A stretch of DNA of 64,000 bases from Pseudogracilibacillus sp037071985 (GCF_037071985.1 NZ_JAXHDF010000009.1:1-64000), one strand, 5' to 3'; shown: positions 33,801 to 41,773, counted from the stretch's first letter. Numbers and translations: made by a program. Notes: generated by a model from the letters alone, not told the origin.

Positions 33801-34198
33801 GTCAACTCAAGGGAAACTATTTGACTATCTACTACTTCTACTTGAAAACGATCGTCTACTTCTCCATTTATCAGGACAGCTGTTTTCTGGACAGCTAAAC
33901 GTTTATCTAGGGCATCTAAAATTGTCACTGTTTCATAGCCTGATATATTTTTAGGAAGTACAACGTTTACATTGTAGTGATAGTCTTTTTTCTTTTGGAT
34001 TTCTTTGTTTTCTTCTCCATCAACGTCTTTTGAGACGTTTGGCTGTTCCAGAGCCTCCACTCCAGTTTTTTCCACTGCTTGGACTGGCAATGATGCCGGG
34101 ATCATTCCGTTAAATGTTACTAAAATGATCGCTAGAAAAATGATGATTTTGTTGAATCTCAATTTTAATCTGTTCGACATTAGATTAATAGGATTCAT
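27878..34198 (-). CDS. Giant cell-wall-anchored adhesin with DUF11 repeats
   Basis: This surface protein has about 2106 residues. It has a signal peptide (residues 12-42), an acidic N-terminal Ig-like region, a low-complexity Lys/Asp/Ser stretch (about 180-235), a propeller-like region (about 245-490), a SpaA/prealbumin-like domain (about 493-580), a carbohydrate-binding-like jelly-roll region (about 590-780), nine DUF11-type repeats of about 140 residues (780-2020), a linker and the sorting signal LPKTA with TM helix and RRKKS tail. LPKTA instead of LPxTG points to a non-class-A sortase. The ATG at 34198 with GGGGGTGGG is chosen over the upstream frame start. Role: adhesion or biofilm, by architecture. 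Confidence 0.9.
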   Translation of the reverse strand: MNPINLMSNRLKLRFNKIIIFLAIILVTFNGMIPASLPVQAVEKTGVEALEQPNVSKDVDGEENKEIQKKKDYHYNVNVVLPKNISGYETVTILDALDKRLAVQKTAVLINGEVDDRFQVEVVDSQIVSLELTQEQLKGLAGNDIKLQITTQVKEDTIFGKKIENIAEIVINDDVVIETNPAVVTPIDLEEKDQAEPFTSKEKEDGKDKKSNDASPVKESDDQDVKENDDSAAAEKSNVSLSQVQTSAAFEINDTDSYGNTWETPSIIYQFDGNNPSATPKASLTVRGVAADKLLNGLALSKYNNRFYAATGSELYLIDSEGASLKVTNLLGPTGNGVMSEDGTKYYYSYGQGGKVFFASFDLILRQHDSIEVKGLASNVSSLGGDLLVDADGLVWFTQGNRLIQFDPTDGNVILNTELPTDDPEAAGRGLSFLPDGRMLLAGGLTNDSAPKLFVYDPQLHEITNLGSMTKGPVIVDLASVITPSFKPPVPGELKIIKEDEEDGTRLEGATFELKDVDDNKVGKLVTNENGEAVLQDLESGNYNLVETIAPEGYELNNEAIEVTIENDKPTVISIKNTKMEEPVDPPDACAAPVALINGSFEEPLFSPDDPRLTKQRGWFDAPQGAVPGWETTDRSGLFEIMNKSLGDEIPPGDPYESLKVTPAHGQQFAELNSREAAQLYQDVDTTPGQTIYWRLAHKGRVGQDTMALKIDSATVDPKNLKTIETMTSGKDTWQYFSGSYVVPAGQTKTRFGFEAISSANGSNAAGNYLDDIFLGTEPCVTAEKTVSPEGGVFAGDELTYEMTVKNSGGDIAANTVIEDAIPEGTEYVPGSMKILNGPKAGDLTDVEDNDAGHFNDEKVIFKLGDLPNTTTLPDGITVEFKVKALSSHAGKTVENKGQIKFKDLLKDEDKEIETNEVTTPVTYKTPVLESEKTAEIEQKLTGNTDEENPEVGDMLLYTIKTRNTIENSIVEELSISDLIPEGLEYVEGSLKVDAESVTDAEDDDNGHVVDGNIVGLFGDIKDTEWHTLEFLVTVKAGQAGADIKNVATVDGDNIDEPDKPEEEVKVYPRDPVLESEKSAKNLEIGKDKFEVGDILVYTIQTRNKVSDGIVEDLTISDELPEGLEYVVGSLEVDGESVTDAEDSDNGHFVGGKVTSQFGDITDTDWHTITFHAKVKPGQSEKTIKNIATVDGGNIDEPDKPEEEITVDPKDPALESEKSAQLEEKLAGNKDEDNPEVGDTIRYTIKTRNKIEDSIIENLIISDTIPEGLEYVEGSLEVDGESVTDAEDDDKGYVVDGKISGQFGDIRDTDWHTLEFLVTVKVGQAGTDIKNVATVDGDNIDEPDKPEEEVKIYPRDPVLESDKSAKNLETGKDKFEVGDIIVYTIQTRNKVSDGIVEDLTILDELPEGLEYVAGSLEVDGESVTDAEDSDNGHFVDVKVTAQFGDITDTNWHTLTFHAKVKPGQSEKTIKNVATVDGSNIDEPDKPEEELTVDPKDPDLESEKSSKIEEKLAGNTDVDNPEVGDTIRYTITTKNTIEDSLVENLVIKDTIPEGLTYVPGSLEVDGEKVTDAEDDDAGHIVKGEVTGTFGHVTDTDEHTISFLVTVDKGQSGKDIKNIAEVGGDNTGEPDEPEEEVEIYPREPKLESKKSSKLEEKAAGNKDADHPEVGDAIRYTITTKNTIEDSLVENLVITDTIPKGLTYVPGSLEVDGEKVTDAEDDDAGHVVDGKVTGTFGHVTDINDHTVSFLVTVDKGQAGADITNIATVGGDNIDKPDKPEEEVEIYPRHSVFESEKLAANLEKDKEKFEVGDTIVYTIKARNKVSDSLVKNMSIADTLPEGLEYVEDSLKISHEGKGEFKDGKITVNFGDVTDTEWRTVTFQVKIKSGQSGKEIENIATVDGDNVDESDKPKEKVNVDPKTPKLESEKLAKNAEKDKVNYEVGDTVVYTIKARNTVSDSVVKNLTIMDELPEGLEYVEDSLTVNHEGKGEFKDGKITATFGDVNDTEWRTVTFKAKIKSGQEIKNIATVDGENINEPYKPEETIKVEKEREKEIINEPLKPKEDSKNTTPEKGSKLPKTATDIFNFIMIGLGLLVIGLVVLYFRRKKSV

Positions 34199-34213
34199 TT
34201 TTCCCACCCCCAA

Positions 34214-35108
34214 ATATAGATTTTTCTAGATTGTAACTTTACTGATATCACCTACTTATTAAAATGATAAATTTCAATAAATATTAATAATCAAATTATA
34301 TACTATATTTCGACAAAAACTAGTTGATTTTTACTAAATGATTATTAAATACTATCTTTAAAACATAGTTTTAGAGTCTTTATTACTAATACTTTTTACT
34401 ATCGTTGATCTTATACTATTTTTTAGGTATGAAATATGTTGTTGTGTTGAAGGCCAGCAACCAAAAAAACATCACACTTTCTTCCGATCAACCCTAAATA
34501 CTTCTGTTTTTGGAGGACTTTTAAAACTAGTAAGCTCCTAACTTTTAAGAATTCACATTAGTTACATTAGCCGCAAAAATTTGTTTTTATCAGTGAGATT
34601 TTATAAAAAATGTTTAAAAACATTCAATATAGTATTTTTATTAGCGAATTTAATAGTGCAGTAAAATTTGATTGGAAAATAATAATCCTATAGAGGGTTT
34701 TGAGCATTAGTTTATTTAAGGAATTAATTCAAAGTAAATCGTAAATGGAGATAATGAGAGTAAAGCTCAGTGGCTTACATATATGAAAGAAGTTAAACAA
34801 TAAGTTGCTGTCAATGCAACTGGATTCCAAGCCTTGATAACGTTAAAAATCGTTAAATTAAACAAATTAACCTTGATTGGTACTCACCTATCAAGGCTTT
34901 TTGTTTAATTTTATGATTATAAATGCAATTTGAGCCTTCTCGTTGGCTATAATAATTTAATTTAATATAATTACCTTGAATTAATTATGTTTTAATTCGA
35001 GATAATATTCAATTGAATGCCCAAGAACCACTTTGGATACATTAATACAGCATGGATAAAATAGTGCCGAACTATACAGCACTTCCATTTGCTAAGGAGG
35101 GAAATATT
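34214..35108. other. Long intergenic region with nested hairpins
   Basis: About 895 bp with no supported gene. It holds the adhesin promoter side. Around 34829-34904 AGCCTTGATA and CCTTGAT can each pair with a downstream ATCAAGGCT that is followed by TTTTTG, so two alternative hairpins exist, one of them a terminator. The left half is AT-rich and featureless. Confidence 0.4.
34871..34904 (+). terminator. Terminator-like hairpin
   Basis: CCTTGAT and ATCAAGG enclose a 12-base loop, then CTTTTTG. An upstream AGCCTTGATA at about 34829-34838 is complementary to the same 3' arm. Confidence 0.5.
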
Positions 35109-35652
35109 ATGAAAAAAAATTTCTACACTACACTAAGAGAAAGACGTTCTTTCGATGGAATTAATGTACACCCCGTCAGCTTTCAATTCTCAAACTGCAC
35201 GTTTAGTTGTATTAACAGGAGAAGCACATAATAATTTATGGGACATTACAACTGAAACATTAAGAAAAGTAGTGGGTGATGGAGATTTTTCTGGCTCTCA
35301 ACAAAAAATGGATTCCTTTAGCGCAGGGTATGGAACAGTATTATTCTTTGAAGATGAAGCGATAGTTAAAACATTTCAAGAACAATTTGAACTATATGCT
35401 GAAAACTTTCCAATCTGGTCAAACCAATCATCAGGTATGCATCAATTAGTTGTATGGGCTGCATTGGAAGCAGAGGGATTAGGAGCATCTTTACAACACT
35501 ACAATCCATTAATTGATGATGAAGTAAAAAAAGAGTGGAATATCCCTGACAATTGGAAACTTATTGCACAAATGCCATTTGGTAATCCAACTACTACACC
35601 AGGTGAAAAAGAATTCCAACCACTTGAAGATCGAGTGAAATTTTACAAGTAA
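35109..35652 (+). pseudogene. Nitroreductase-family gene with 5' internal deletion
   Basis: The gene starts well (GCTAAGGAGGG, then ATG at 35109, MKKNFYTTLRERRSF, the FMN-binding RRS motif). After codon 17 the match jumps into another frame at about 35155, where the rest of the nitroreductase runs to the normal end (YTPSAFNSQTARLVVL...MPFGNPTTTPGEKEFQPLEDRV). About 20-25 residues are missing at the junction and the frame is broken, so the FMN site cannot form. It resembles YdgI/YodC-type oxidoreductases of about 200 residues. An ATG at 35155 could still express a truncated product. Confidence 0.75.
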
Positions 35653-35735
35653 TTAACTGTTATGTATATATATTTTCTAAAATTAGTATCCTAACTATAG
35701 ATAATATAGTGAAAAATAATAAGGAGATGACATCG

Positions 35736-36479
35736 TTGAGATTTCAAGACAAAGTTGTAATCGTAACAGGTGGAGCTAGCGGACTAGGAGAAGCTACAGC
35801 ACTGGAGTTTGTCAAAGAAGGAGCAAAAGTAGTTATTGCGGATTTATCTGAAAAAGGACAAGCTTATTCTGATGAATTAAACGAACAAGGTTATAATACG
35901 ATTTTTGTACAAACAAATGTGGCTAATGAAGATGATATTAAAAATTTACTATCTAAGACAGTTGAAAAATATGGTAAATTAGATGTCATGGTCGCTAATG
36001 CCGGTATTAATATTGAAGCCGATCTTCATGAATTAGATTTTGATAAATGGCAAAAAGTCATTGATGTAAATTTAACAAGTGTATATCTTTCAGATAAATA
36101 TGCGATTGAACAATTCTTAAAACAAGGCAATGGCGGTGTAATTATAAATACTGGTTCCATTCATAGTCTTGTTGCCAGAGACGGTCTCGCAGCTTACTCA
36201 GCTTCAAAAGGTGGAGTGAAAATGCTTACTCAGCAAGTAGCGTCTAGATATAGCAAAGAGGGAATTCGCGCGAATGCCATCGCTCCAGGATATATTGAAA
36301 CACCACTGATGAATACATTATCACAAGATGTAATTGATGGTTTAGTCGATCTTCATCCAATGGGTCGCTTAGGTAAACCTGTAGAAGTCGCAAAAACCGT
36401 TCTATTCCTTGCAAGTGAAGATGCTTCATTCATATCTGGTGCGATTTTACCAATTGATGGCGGCTATACTGCTGTTTAA
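35736..36479 (+). CDS. Short-chain dehydrogenase/reductase
   Basis: This NAD(P)-dependent oxidoreductase has about 247 residues. It has a TGGASGLG nucleotide loop, an NAG motif (VANAGIN), catalytic Ser in TGSIHS and YxxxK as YSASK, and the closing GAILPIDGGYTA. AAGGAG at 35721-35726 points to a TTG at 35736; the ATG at 35727 is too close to the site. It looks like glucose-dehydrogenase or FabG-type SDRs; the substrate is unknown. It stands alone. Confidence 0.88.
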   Translation: MRFQDKVVIVTGGASGLGEATALEFVKEGAKVVIADLSEKGQAYSDELNEQGYNTIFVQTNVANEDDIKNLLSKTVEKYGKLDVMVANAGINIEADLHELDFDKWQKVIDVNLTSVYLSDKYAIEQFLKQGNGGVIINTGSIHSLVARDGLAAYSASKGGVKMLTQQVASRYSKEGIRANAIAPGYIETPLMNTLSQDVIDGLVDLHPMGRLGKPVEVAKTVLFLASEDASFISGAILPIDGGYTAV

Positions 36480-36528
36480 TATTATGAATAAAATCGTGAC
36501 ACATCTCATAAAAGTTTCATTCCTCCCC

Positions 36529-36554
36529 GTTTAATCATTCTTCCTCTAGGGAAT
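36529..36554 (+). promoter_or_regulatory. Candidate SigB promoter of the CsbD gene
   Basis: GTTTAA (36529-36534), a 14-bp spacer and GGGAAT (36549-36554) fit the SigB consensus GTTTAA-N12-14-GGGTAT closely, 33 bp upstream of the start codon. Confidence 0.65.
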
Positions 36555-36586
36555 ATCTTTATTAAACCCTTGAGAGGATGATTCAG

Positions 36587-36775
36587 ATGGATGGTTATGA
36601 AGATAAAATCGAAGGTAAAATGGACAAGACTAAAGGAAAAATAAAAGAAAAATATGGAGATATGACGGACGATAAAGGAAAAGTAATAGAAGGTAAGTTT
36701 GACAGAGCAAAAGGTGAAGCAAAAGATAAAATTGGAGATTTCAAAAAAGATCTCAATAAAAATAATGATCACTAA
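36587..36775 (+). CDS. CsbD-like stress protein
   Basis: This 62-residue, very hydrophilic Lys/Asp/Glu/Gly-rich protein has the CsbD repeat pattern (DKIEGKMDKTKGKIKEKYGDMTDDKG, then KVIEGKFDRAKGEAKDKIGD). CsbD of B. subtilis is a SigB-dependent general stress protein of unknown mechanism, and a SigB-type promoter is present here too. GAGAGG selects the ATG at 36587. Confidence 0.88.
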   Translation: MDGYEDKIEGKMDKTKGKIKEKYGDMTDDKGKVIEGKFDRAKGEAKDKIGDFKKDLNKNNDH

Positions 36776-36896
36776 TCACATAGTGAAGCATTAACGTTTG
36801 GCTACTCTTTCTTTAAAAAGCGATTAAGACTGTACGCTCTGTAGAAATTCACCGTATATCAATTCATTCAATGTAGATAAATTAGACTACTTATGG

Positions 36897-36902
36897 TATA
36901 AT
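36897..36902 (+). promoter_or_regulatory. Extended -10 of the glpD promoter
   Basis: TGGTATAAT with the TGn extension, about 35 bp before the leader hairpin. Confidence 0.55.
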
Positions 36903-36937
36903 TTATCTAACTTAATATTTTGGTTTGAGAATAAATG

Positions 36938-36996
36938 AGAGACCACGATAATATTGTTGCATATAGCGGCTGTATTTCTTGTGGTCTCTTTTTTTA
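36938..36996 (+). promoter_or_regulatory. glpD leader terminator, GlpP-type antitermination site
   Basis: AGAGACCAC (36938-36946) pairs with GTGGTCTCT (36981-36989), followed by TTTTTTT, between the promoter and glpD. In B. subtilis the glpD leader carries just such a terminator, relieved by GlpP with glycerol-3-phosphate. A GlpP gene lies right after glpD here. Confidence 0.8.
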
Positions 36997-37027
36997 TCCT
37001 TTTTTATAGAGATGGAGGGAATGAAAT

Positions 37028-38668
37028 ATGTATTTTTCTAACCTGAATAGAAACGTAATCACCAAAAAACTGGAAACAAATGATTTTGACGTATTAATTA
37101 TTGGTGGTGGAATTACCGGTGCTGGAATTGCCCTTGATGCAGCTACGCGTGGTTTAAAAGTCGGCCTTTTTGAGATGAATGACTTTGCAAGCGGAACGTC
37201 AAGCCGCTCTACTAAATTAGTTCACGGAGGGCTCAGATATTTAAAGCAATTTGAATTTAAAGAAGTTGCCGAACTAGGGAGAGAAAGAGCTGTCGTATAT
37301 GAAAACGGACCACATGTAACAATTCCTGAACGCATGTTGCTTCCTTTTCATCAAGGGGGAACATTTGGTAAAACAATGACCTCACTTGGACTTACAATGT
37401 ATGACTTTTTAGCACAAGTGAAGAAGAGCGAACGTCGGGTAATGATTTCAAGAGAAGAAGTAATCGAAAAAGTTCCTTTTATTAAGTCTCAAGGTTTAAA
37501 AGGTGGAGGCGTCTATGTAGAGTATCGGACAGATGATGCGCGTCTTACCCTTGAAGTAATGAAAGCTGCACATGAAAAAGGTGCATCTATTCTTAATTAT
37601 GCAGAGGTTACAGACTTTTTATATGATAAAAATAAAAAAATCAGTGGATTACAGGTTAAAGATAAGGTAAGTAATAAAACAATTGATGTACGATCTCAAG
37701 TTGTCATTAATGCTAGTGGTCCATGGGTTGATTCGTTACGCAAGCTGGACTATACACGAAATAATAAACATTTGAAGCTCTCAAAGGGTGTTCATATTGT
37801 TTTTGATGCCTCTAAGTTTCCTTTAGAACAGGCGGTATATTTTGACACCCATGATAAACGAATGGTATTCGCAATTCCTCGGGACGGGAAAACTTACGTT
37901 GGAACGACAGATGACTTTTACGATGGGGATCCTGGTGATATGCATGTCCTTGAAGAGGAAGTTGATTACTTATTAAAAGCGATCAAAGATATGTTCCCTT
38001 CGATTCAATTATCGGAAAAAGATGTGGAATCAAGCTGGGCTGGGGTTCGTCCACTTATTCATCAGGAAGGAAAAGATCCTTCAGAAATATCAAGAAAAGA
38101 TGAAATTTGGGAATCTGAATCCAATCTCATTACAATAGCTGGTGGTAAATTAACTGGATATCGTAAAATGGCTGAAACAATTGTTGATTTACTCTATAAA
38201 AAATACATTTCACACGAAAAGTTCACCCATCCGACTTGCCAGACGAAAAACCTTCCGATATCTGGTGGAAATGTTGGCGGTTCTAAAGGTTGGAGCGTCT
38301 TCAAAGAAGAATGGCTCAATACATTAAAAACCAAAGGGGTAAGTGAAACAGAAGCACTTAATTTAATTCATCTTTTTGGTTCCAATATTCAACAAGTCAT
38401 CCCCTATTTAAATGAAAATGACTCACAGCTTCCTGACGCTATTTTCGGTAAGTTAATGTACTCGCTATATTATGAAATGGTTTTAAATCCGGTTGATTTC
38501 TTTTATAGAAGAACAGGTGAATTGTTATTTAATATCGAAGAAGTTCGTAAATGGAAGGACGAAGTAATCCAAACGATGGCCAATAAATTCGATTGGTCTG
38601 ATGAAGAAAAAGTACAACAAACAGAATTCTTAGAGAAATATATACACACTGCAAGCAATTTTAGTTAA
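37028..38668 (+). CDS. glpD: Aerobic glycerol-3-phosphate dehydrogenase
   Basis: This FAD enzyme of 546 residues oxidises glycerol-3-phosphate to dihydroxyacetone phosphate at the membrane, feeding electrons to menaquinone. The N-terminal dinucleotide motif GGGITGAGIALDAATRG, the FASGTSSRSTKLVHGGLRYL block and the GlpD C-terminal domain are present at full length. It is preceded by a GlpP-type leader terminator and followed by glpP. glpF and glpK are not in the window. Confidence 0.96.
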   Translation: MYFSNLNRNVITKKLETNDFDVLIIGGGITGAGIALDAATRGLKVGLFEMNDFASGTSSRSTKLVHGGLRYLKQFEFKEVAELGRERAVVYENGPHVTIPERMLLPFHQGGTFGKTMTSLGLTMYDFLAQVKKSERRVMISREEVIEKVPFIKSQGLKGGGVYVEYRTDDARLTLEVMKAAHEKGASILNYAEVTDFLYDKNKKISGLQVKDKVSNKTIDVRSQVVINASGPWVDSLRKLDYTRNNKHLKLSKGVHIVFDASKFPLEQAVYFDTHDKRMVFAIPRDGKTYVGTTDDFYDGDPGDMHVLEEEVDYLLKAIKDMFPSIQLSEKDVESSWAGVRPLIHQEGKDPSEISRKDEIWESESNLITIAGGKLTGYRKMAETIVDLLYKKYISHEKFTHPTCQTKNLPISGGNVGGSKGWSVFKEEWLNTLKTKGVSETEALNLIHLFGSNIQQVIPYLNENDSQLPDAIFGKLMYSLYYEMVLNPVDFFYRRTGELLFNIEEVRKWKDEVIQTMANKFDWSDEEKVQQTEFLEKYIHTASNFS

Positions 38669-38754
38669 AAAAGAATTGAATGTTCCAATGTTAGTAGTAT
38701 ATTATTAAGATAAACACAAGATGATTTCATCAAACTTTAAGGAGAATCTATTAC

Positions 38755-39324
38755 ATGAGTGTTATATCTTACGCATTGAAAAGAAACCCACTAATCGCTT
38801 CGTTAACGGATACAAACGATTTGGATAAGGTTCTCGATTCTGATTGTAATATTATTATATTAATACAATCAGATATTGGTACGCTAAAAGAGATTGTCGA
38901 TAGAATTAGAGAGACGGATAAGCTTATCTTTGTACATTTAGACTTAACGAAAGGTTTAAAAAGAGACGCTTCTGGAGTTAAGTTTTTATCCGAGTTTGTT
39001 GGAGTCGATGGAATAATTACTACGCATACAAATTTAATTCAAGTAGCTAAACAATATAATCTTTTAACGATTCAACGCGTTTTTATTCTTGATACCGCAT
39101 CAATCAAACAAGGAATCAAATCAATTAATAGTTCGAAGCCTGATGCCGTCGAGATTTTACCAGGGGTCGTTGTCCCCCACATTCAAAATTATCTTAAATC
39201 TTTATCTGACCAGACTATTATTGCAGCCGGACTAATTCATTCTGAAGATGAGATTCAACATATTTTACAAAATGGAGCACAAGGTGTTTCAAGCAGTTCT
39301 CTAGGTTTATGGAATAAAGAGTAA
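38755..39324 (+). CDS. glpP: Glycerol-3-phosphate-responsive antiterminator
   Basis: This is a 189-residue TIM-barrel-like RNA-binding regulator. Motifs KLIFVHLDLTKGLKRD, DGIITTH and PDAVEILPGVV match GlpP. With glycerol-3-phosphate it prevents termination in glp leaders. Its own promoter (TTGAAT, TATATT around 38675-38703) separates it from glpD, so it need not be under its own control. A second probable target is the leader at 45213-45272. Confidence 0.95.
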   Translation: MSVISYALKRNPLIASLTDTNDLDKVLDSDCNIIILIQSDIGTLKEIVDRIRETDKLIFVHLDLTKGLKRDASGVKFLSEFVGVDGIITTHTNLIQVAKQYNLLTIQRVFILDTASIKQGIKSINSSKPDAVEILPGVVVPHIQNYLKSLSDQTIIAAGLIHSEDEIQHILQNGAQGVSSSSLGLWNKE

Positions 39325-39328
39325 TAAA

Positions 39329-39356
39329 AAGGGAGATAACAGTTGTTATCTCCCTT
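39329..39356. terminator. Bidirectional terminator
   Basis: AAGGGAGATAAC and GTTATCTCCCTT form a 12-bp stem with an AGTT loop between the converging glpP and MgtC genes. Confidence 0.8.
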
Positions 39357-40023
39357 CTACTTCTATTCCTTTGACTCCTTCGATTGCTTTAATTTTATAG
39401 TAATACTTCATTATTCCACCATTTCGCTCATCTAGTGTACAGCGTAATTCAACTTTTAATTGTTCTTCTCTTCCACTGATTTTTACGTTTCTCAAATCGC
39501 CGACAATTTTACTAATCTCATTAAAAATATACCCTGTGATATTTTCATCGTCTTCGATATAGACTGTCAAATTAATTTCCGTTTCTCGTAGAGTTTTCGG
39601 GCCAATTTTCGCCACAATATAGGGCAAAAAACGAACACTTAAAACTAAGATTACAATTCCAAATGTTACTTCTTTAAAGTACCCAGCTCCTGTTGCAATC
39701 CCCATCCCAGATGCCGTCCAGACAATTGCTGCCGTTGTTAAGCCTGATATGACATCATTGTTTCTTCTTAAAATAACACCTGCACCTAGAAAACCAACCC
39801 CACTAACAATTTGAGCAGATAAACGCATCGGATCTGATCTAATTAATGGATTATCATATTGGATCATCGATGCCTCAATCGAAATAATAGTTAATAAACA
39901 ACTCGTTACAGAAATAACTACACATGTTTTTAACCCAAGGGGTTTATGTTTCGACTCTCTCTCGATTCCTAATACTAATCCAGCTACAGCAGCAATCAGT
40001 AATTTAATTAATTCCTCTGACAT
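39346..40023 (-). CDS. MgtC/SapB family membrane protein
   Basis: This 225-residue membrane protein has five TM helices in the MgtC domain (GLVLGIERE, SGVGFLGAGVILRR, GLTTAAIVWTASGMGIATGAG) and an ACT-like cytoplasmic C-terminal domain (about 150-225). Family members affect Mg2+ starvation survival and ATP-synthase or phosphate homeostasis. It is a single gene; regulation is not visible. Confidence 0.9.
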   Translation of the reverse strand: MSEELIKLLIAAVAGLVLGIERESKHKPLGLKTCVVISVTSCLLTIISIEASMIQYDNPLIRSDPMRLSAQIVSGVGFLGAGVILRRNNDVISGLTTAAIVWTASGMGIATGAGYFKEVTFGIVILVLSVRFLPYIVAKIGPKTLRETEINLTVYIEDDENITGYIFNEISKIVGDLRNVKISGREEQLKVELRCTLDERNGGIMKYYYKIKAIEGVKGIEVEGR

Positions 40024-40099
40024 CTTATCTCACTCCATTTCTACCAGTCTTTATTACCTCCAAATTGATGTTCGAAACAGATCAGCAACTACTTTTCAA

Positions 40100-40873
40100 T
40101 TAAAACAAATCTGGTAATTGGGCGATTGATTTTATCGTATAATCTGGATAATATTTTGTGTCCTCAGGGATTATTTCATCGTAAGCACGTATCCAAATTG
40201 CTTGCATATTAGATTGTTTTCCTAGCCTAACGTCTGTATTTAAACGATCCCCCACAACGACACAATCGTTAGCTTCTTCACCTAGCTGTTGAATGAGTAA
40301 GTCTCCTAATATTTTTGAAGGCTTTCCAATTACTTTTTCTAACTTTCTAGAAGTAGAAGTTTCCAAAGCGGCAATAATTGCCCCCGAGTCGATGAGACCA
40401 CCGTCCGGTGTGGGACAAACTGCATCTGGATTTGTTGTAATAAAGTTGGCCCCATTATTGAGCGCTCGATAGGCGATCATTAATTTTTCATAGTATAAAT
40501 CCGTATCAAAACTGACTAATACAGTATCTGCCGTATCATCGTTTACCACATTAATCTTCTTTTCATTAAGTTCGGATAAAAGTTGATCCTCCCCGATAAC
40601 AAAAATTTTGCCGTACTGTTCATTCTGCGCTAAATAACTAGCTGTTATTTGAGCGGAAGTAATAATTTCATCAAACGTCGTCTCTATCCCCAAACGTTGA
40701 AGTTTTTCCAGATAAAAACGTCTACTAAAGCGTGGATTATTCGTTACGAATCTTACTTTTGCGTTACTCTCCCGTACCCATTGTAACGATTCTTTCGCTC
40801 CTTCAATCAGATGATCGCCTAAATAAATTGTACCGTCTAAATCAAAAATAAATGCTTTTGGAATCTTTTGCAA
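40100..40873 (-). CDS. HAD-IIA family sugar/glycerol phosphatase
   Basis: This 257-residue HAD phosphatase has motif I FDLDGTIYLG, motif II RFVTNNPRFS, the C2 cap, and motifs III/IV (GKPSK, VVGDRLNTDVRLG). NagD/AraL/p-nitrophenylphosphatase-like enzymes remove phosphate from sugar or polyol phosphates. It is separated from the transport operon by about 130 bp that hold a hairpin, but points the same way and may act on products of that pathway. Confidence 0.9.
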   Translation of the reverse strand: MQKIPKAFIFDLDGTIYLGDHLIEGAKESLQWVRESNAKVRFVTNNPRFSRRFYLEKLQRLGIETTFDEIITSAQITASYLAQNEQYGKIFVIGEDQLLSELNEKKINVVNDDTADTVLVSFDTDLYYEKLMIAYRALNNGANFITTNPDAVCPTPDGGLIDSGAIIAALETSTSRKLEKVIGKPSKILGDLLIQQLGEEANDCVVVGDRLNTDVRLGKQSNMQAIWIRAYDEIIPEDTKYYPDYTIKSIAQLPDLF

Positions 40874-40910
40874 TCGTTATACACCGTCCATTTCTATTTA
40901 CAATACATAC

Positions 40911-40978
40911 AAAAACCCCTTGGGTAAAAAATAGCAACATGGAGTAGCCATGTAACGCTATTTATTCACAAGGGGTCT
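40911..40978 (-). terminator. Hairpin between the MBL-fold and HAD genes
   Basis: Minus-strand GACCCCTTGTG (40977-40967) can pair with CCCAAGGGGTTTT (40924-40912), ending in a T-run. It encloses a second small inverted repeat (GTAGCGTTACATGG region). It would terminate or attenuate the upstream operon before the HAD gene. Confidence 0.55.
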
Positions 40979-41004
40979 CATCATCTCTCACCCATCAGTT
41001 ATCG

Positions 41005-41760
41005 TTATACAGTTATTTTCATTTGATCATATGCAATTAGGATAGAATTTTTTTCATTATTTTTTTCAAACGTCTTATATACTTTATCATAAGGCTCATA
41101 ATCACTTAAGTGAACAAAAATGATTTTCTCAATTTTTTCTAACTCATATTTTGTCAACACTTCTTCCATACTTGAATGAAATTTTGTTATGTTTTGAGCT
41201 GTCGTTGCTTCATGAATTAAAATATCAATATAATTATATTCATTTAGATGTTCATTTATTTCAGTATCTGCAGAATATACGATTCTTTTTTCTTTATAGA
41301 TAAACTCATACCCCACTGTAGGAATAGAATGTTTTGCTGGAAATGTCCCTACTTTTATGTCATCTGTCTGTATAATTACAGATGGTTCTTCTCCATTAAA
41401 TGGTATAAGCTGGATATCAAATTGAATCCCCCACTCATCAATTTGAATCGTATCCATCCAACGCTTCAGCTGTTCCTCATTTTGCTTCTCCGTATAAATG
41501 AATAACGGTTCTGTTCGCCCTTCAAGCCACATTCCCCATAATAATGAAGGAAGTCCATATATATGATCAATATGTATATGAGTTAAAAGGATACTGTCAA
41601 TTTCTCGAGAAGATTTATTTATTTCTTTTAATCTTCTCACTGGATTTCCACTCACATCTACTAAAATATTTTTATCATCATAAGAAAACAAAAAAGATGT
41701 ATTATCTCGTTCCGAACTTGGGAAAGCACTCCCTGTCCCAAGAAAATAAATCATTGCCAT
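41005..41760 (-). CDS. Metallo-beta-lactamase-fold hydrolase (RNase Z/PhnP-like)
   Basis: This 251-residue MBL-fold enzyme has the metal motif THIHIDH at about 59-65, further His in PAKHSIPT, Asp in YSADTE, and a late His in IIFVHLSDYE. The start GTGSAFPSSERDNTSFLF resembles RNase Z and PhnP-like phosphodiesterases. RNase Z proper would carry an exosite arm, which is not seen. Placed at the end of a Ugp-like importer operon, a role in opening imported (cyclic) phosphodiesters is attractive but unproven. Confidence 0.75.
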   Translation of the reverse strand: MAMIYFLGTGSAFPSSERDNTSFLFSYDDKNILVDVSGNPVRRLKEINKSSREIDSILLTHIHIDHIYGLPSLLWGMWLEGRTEPLFIYTEKQNEEQLKRWMDTIQIDEWGIQFDIQLIPFNGEEPSVIIQTDDIKVGTFPAKHSIPTVGYEFIYKEKRIVYSADTEINEHLNEYNYIDILIHEATTAQNITKFHSSMEEVLTKYELEKIEKIIFVHLSDYEPYDKVYKTFEKNNEKNSILIAYDQMKITV

Positions 41761-41773
41761 ATGGAAAGTCCCC

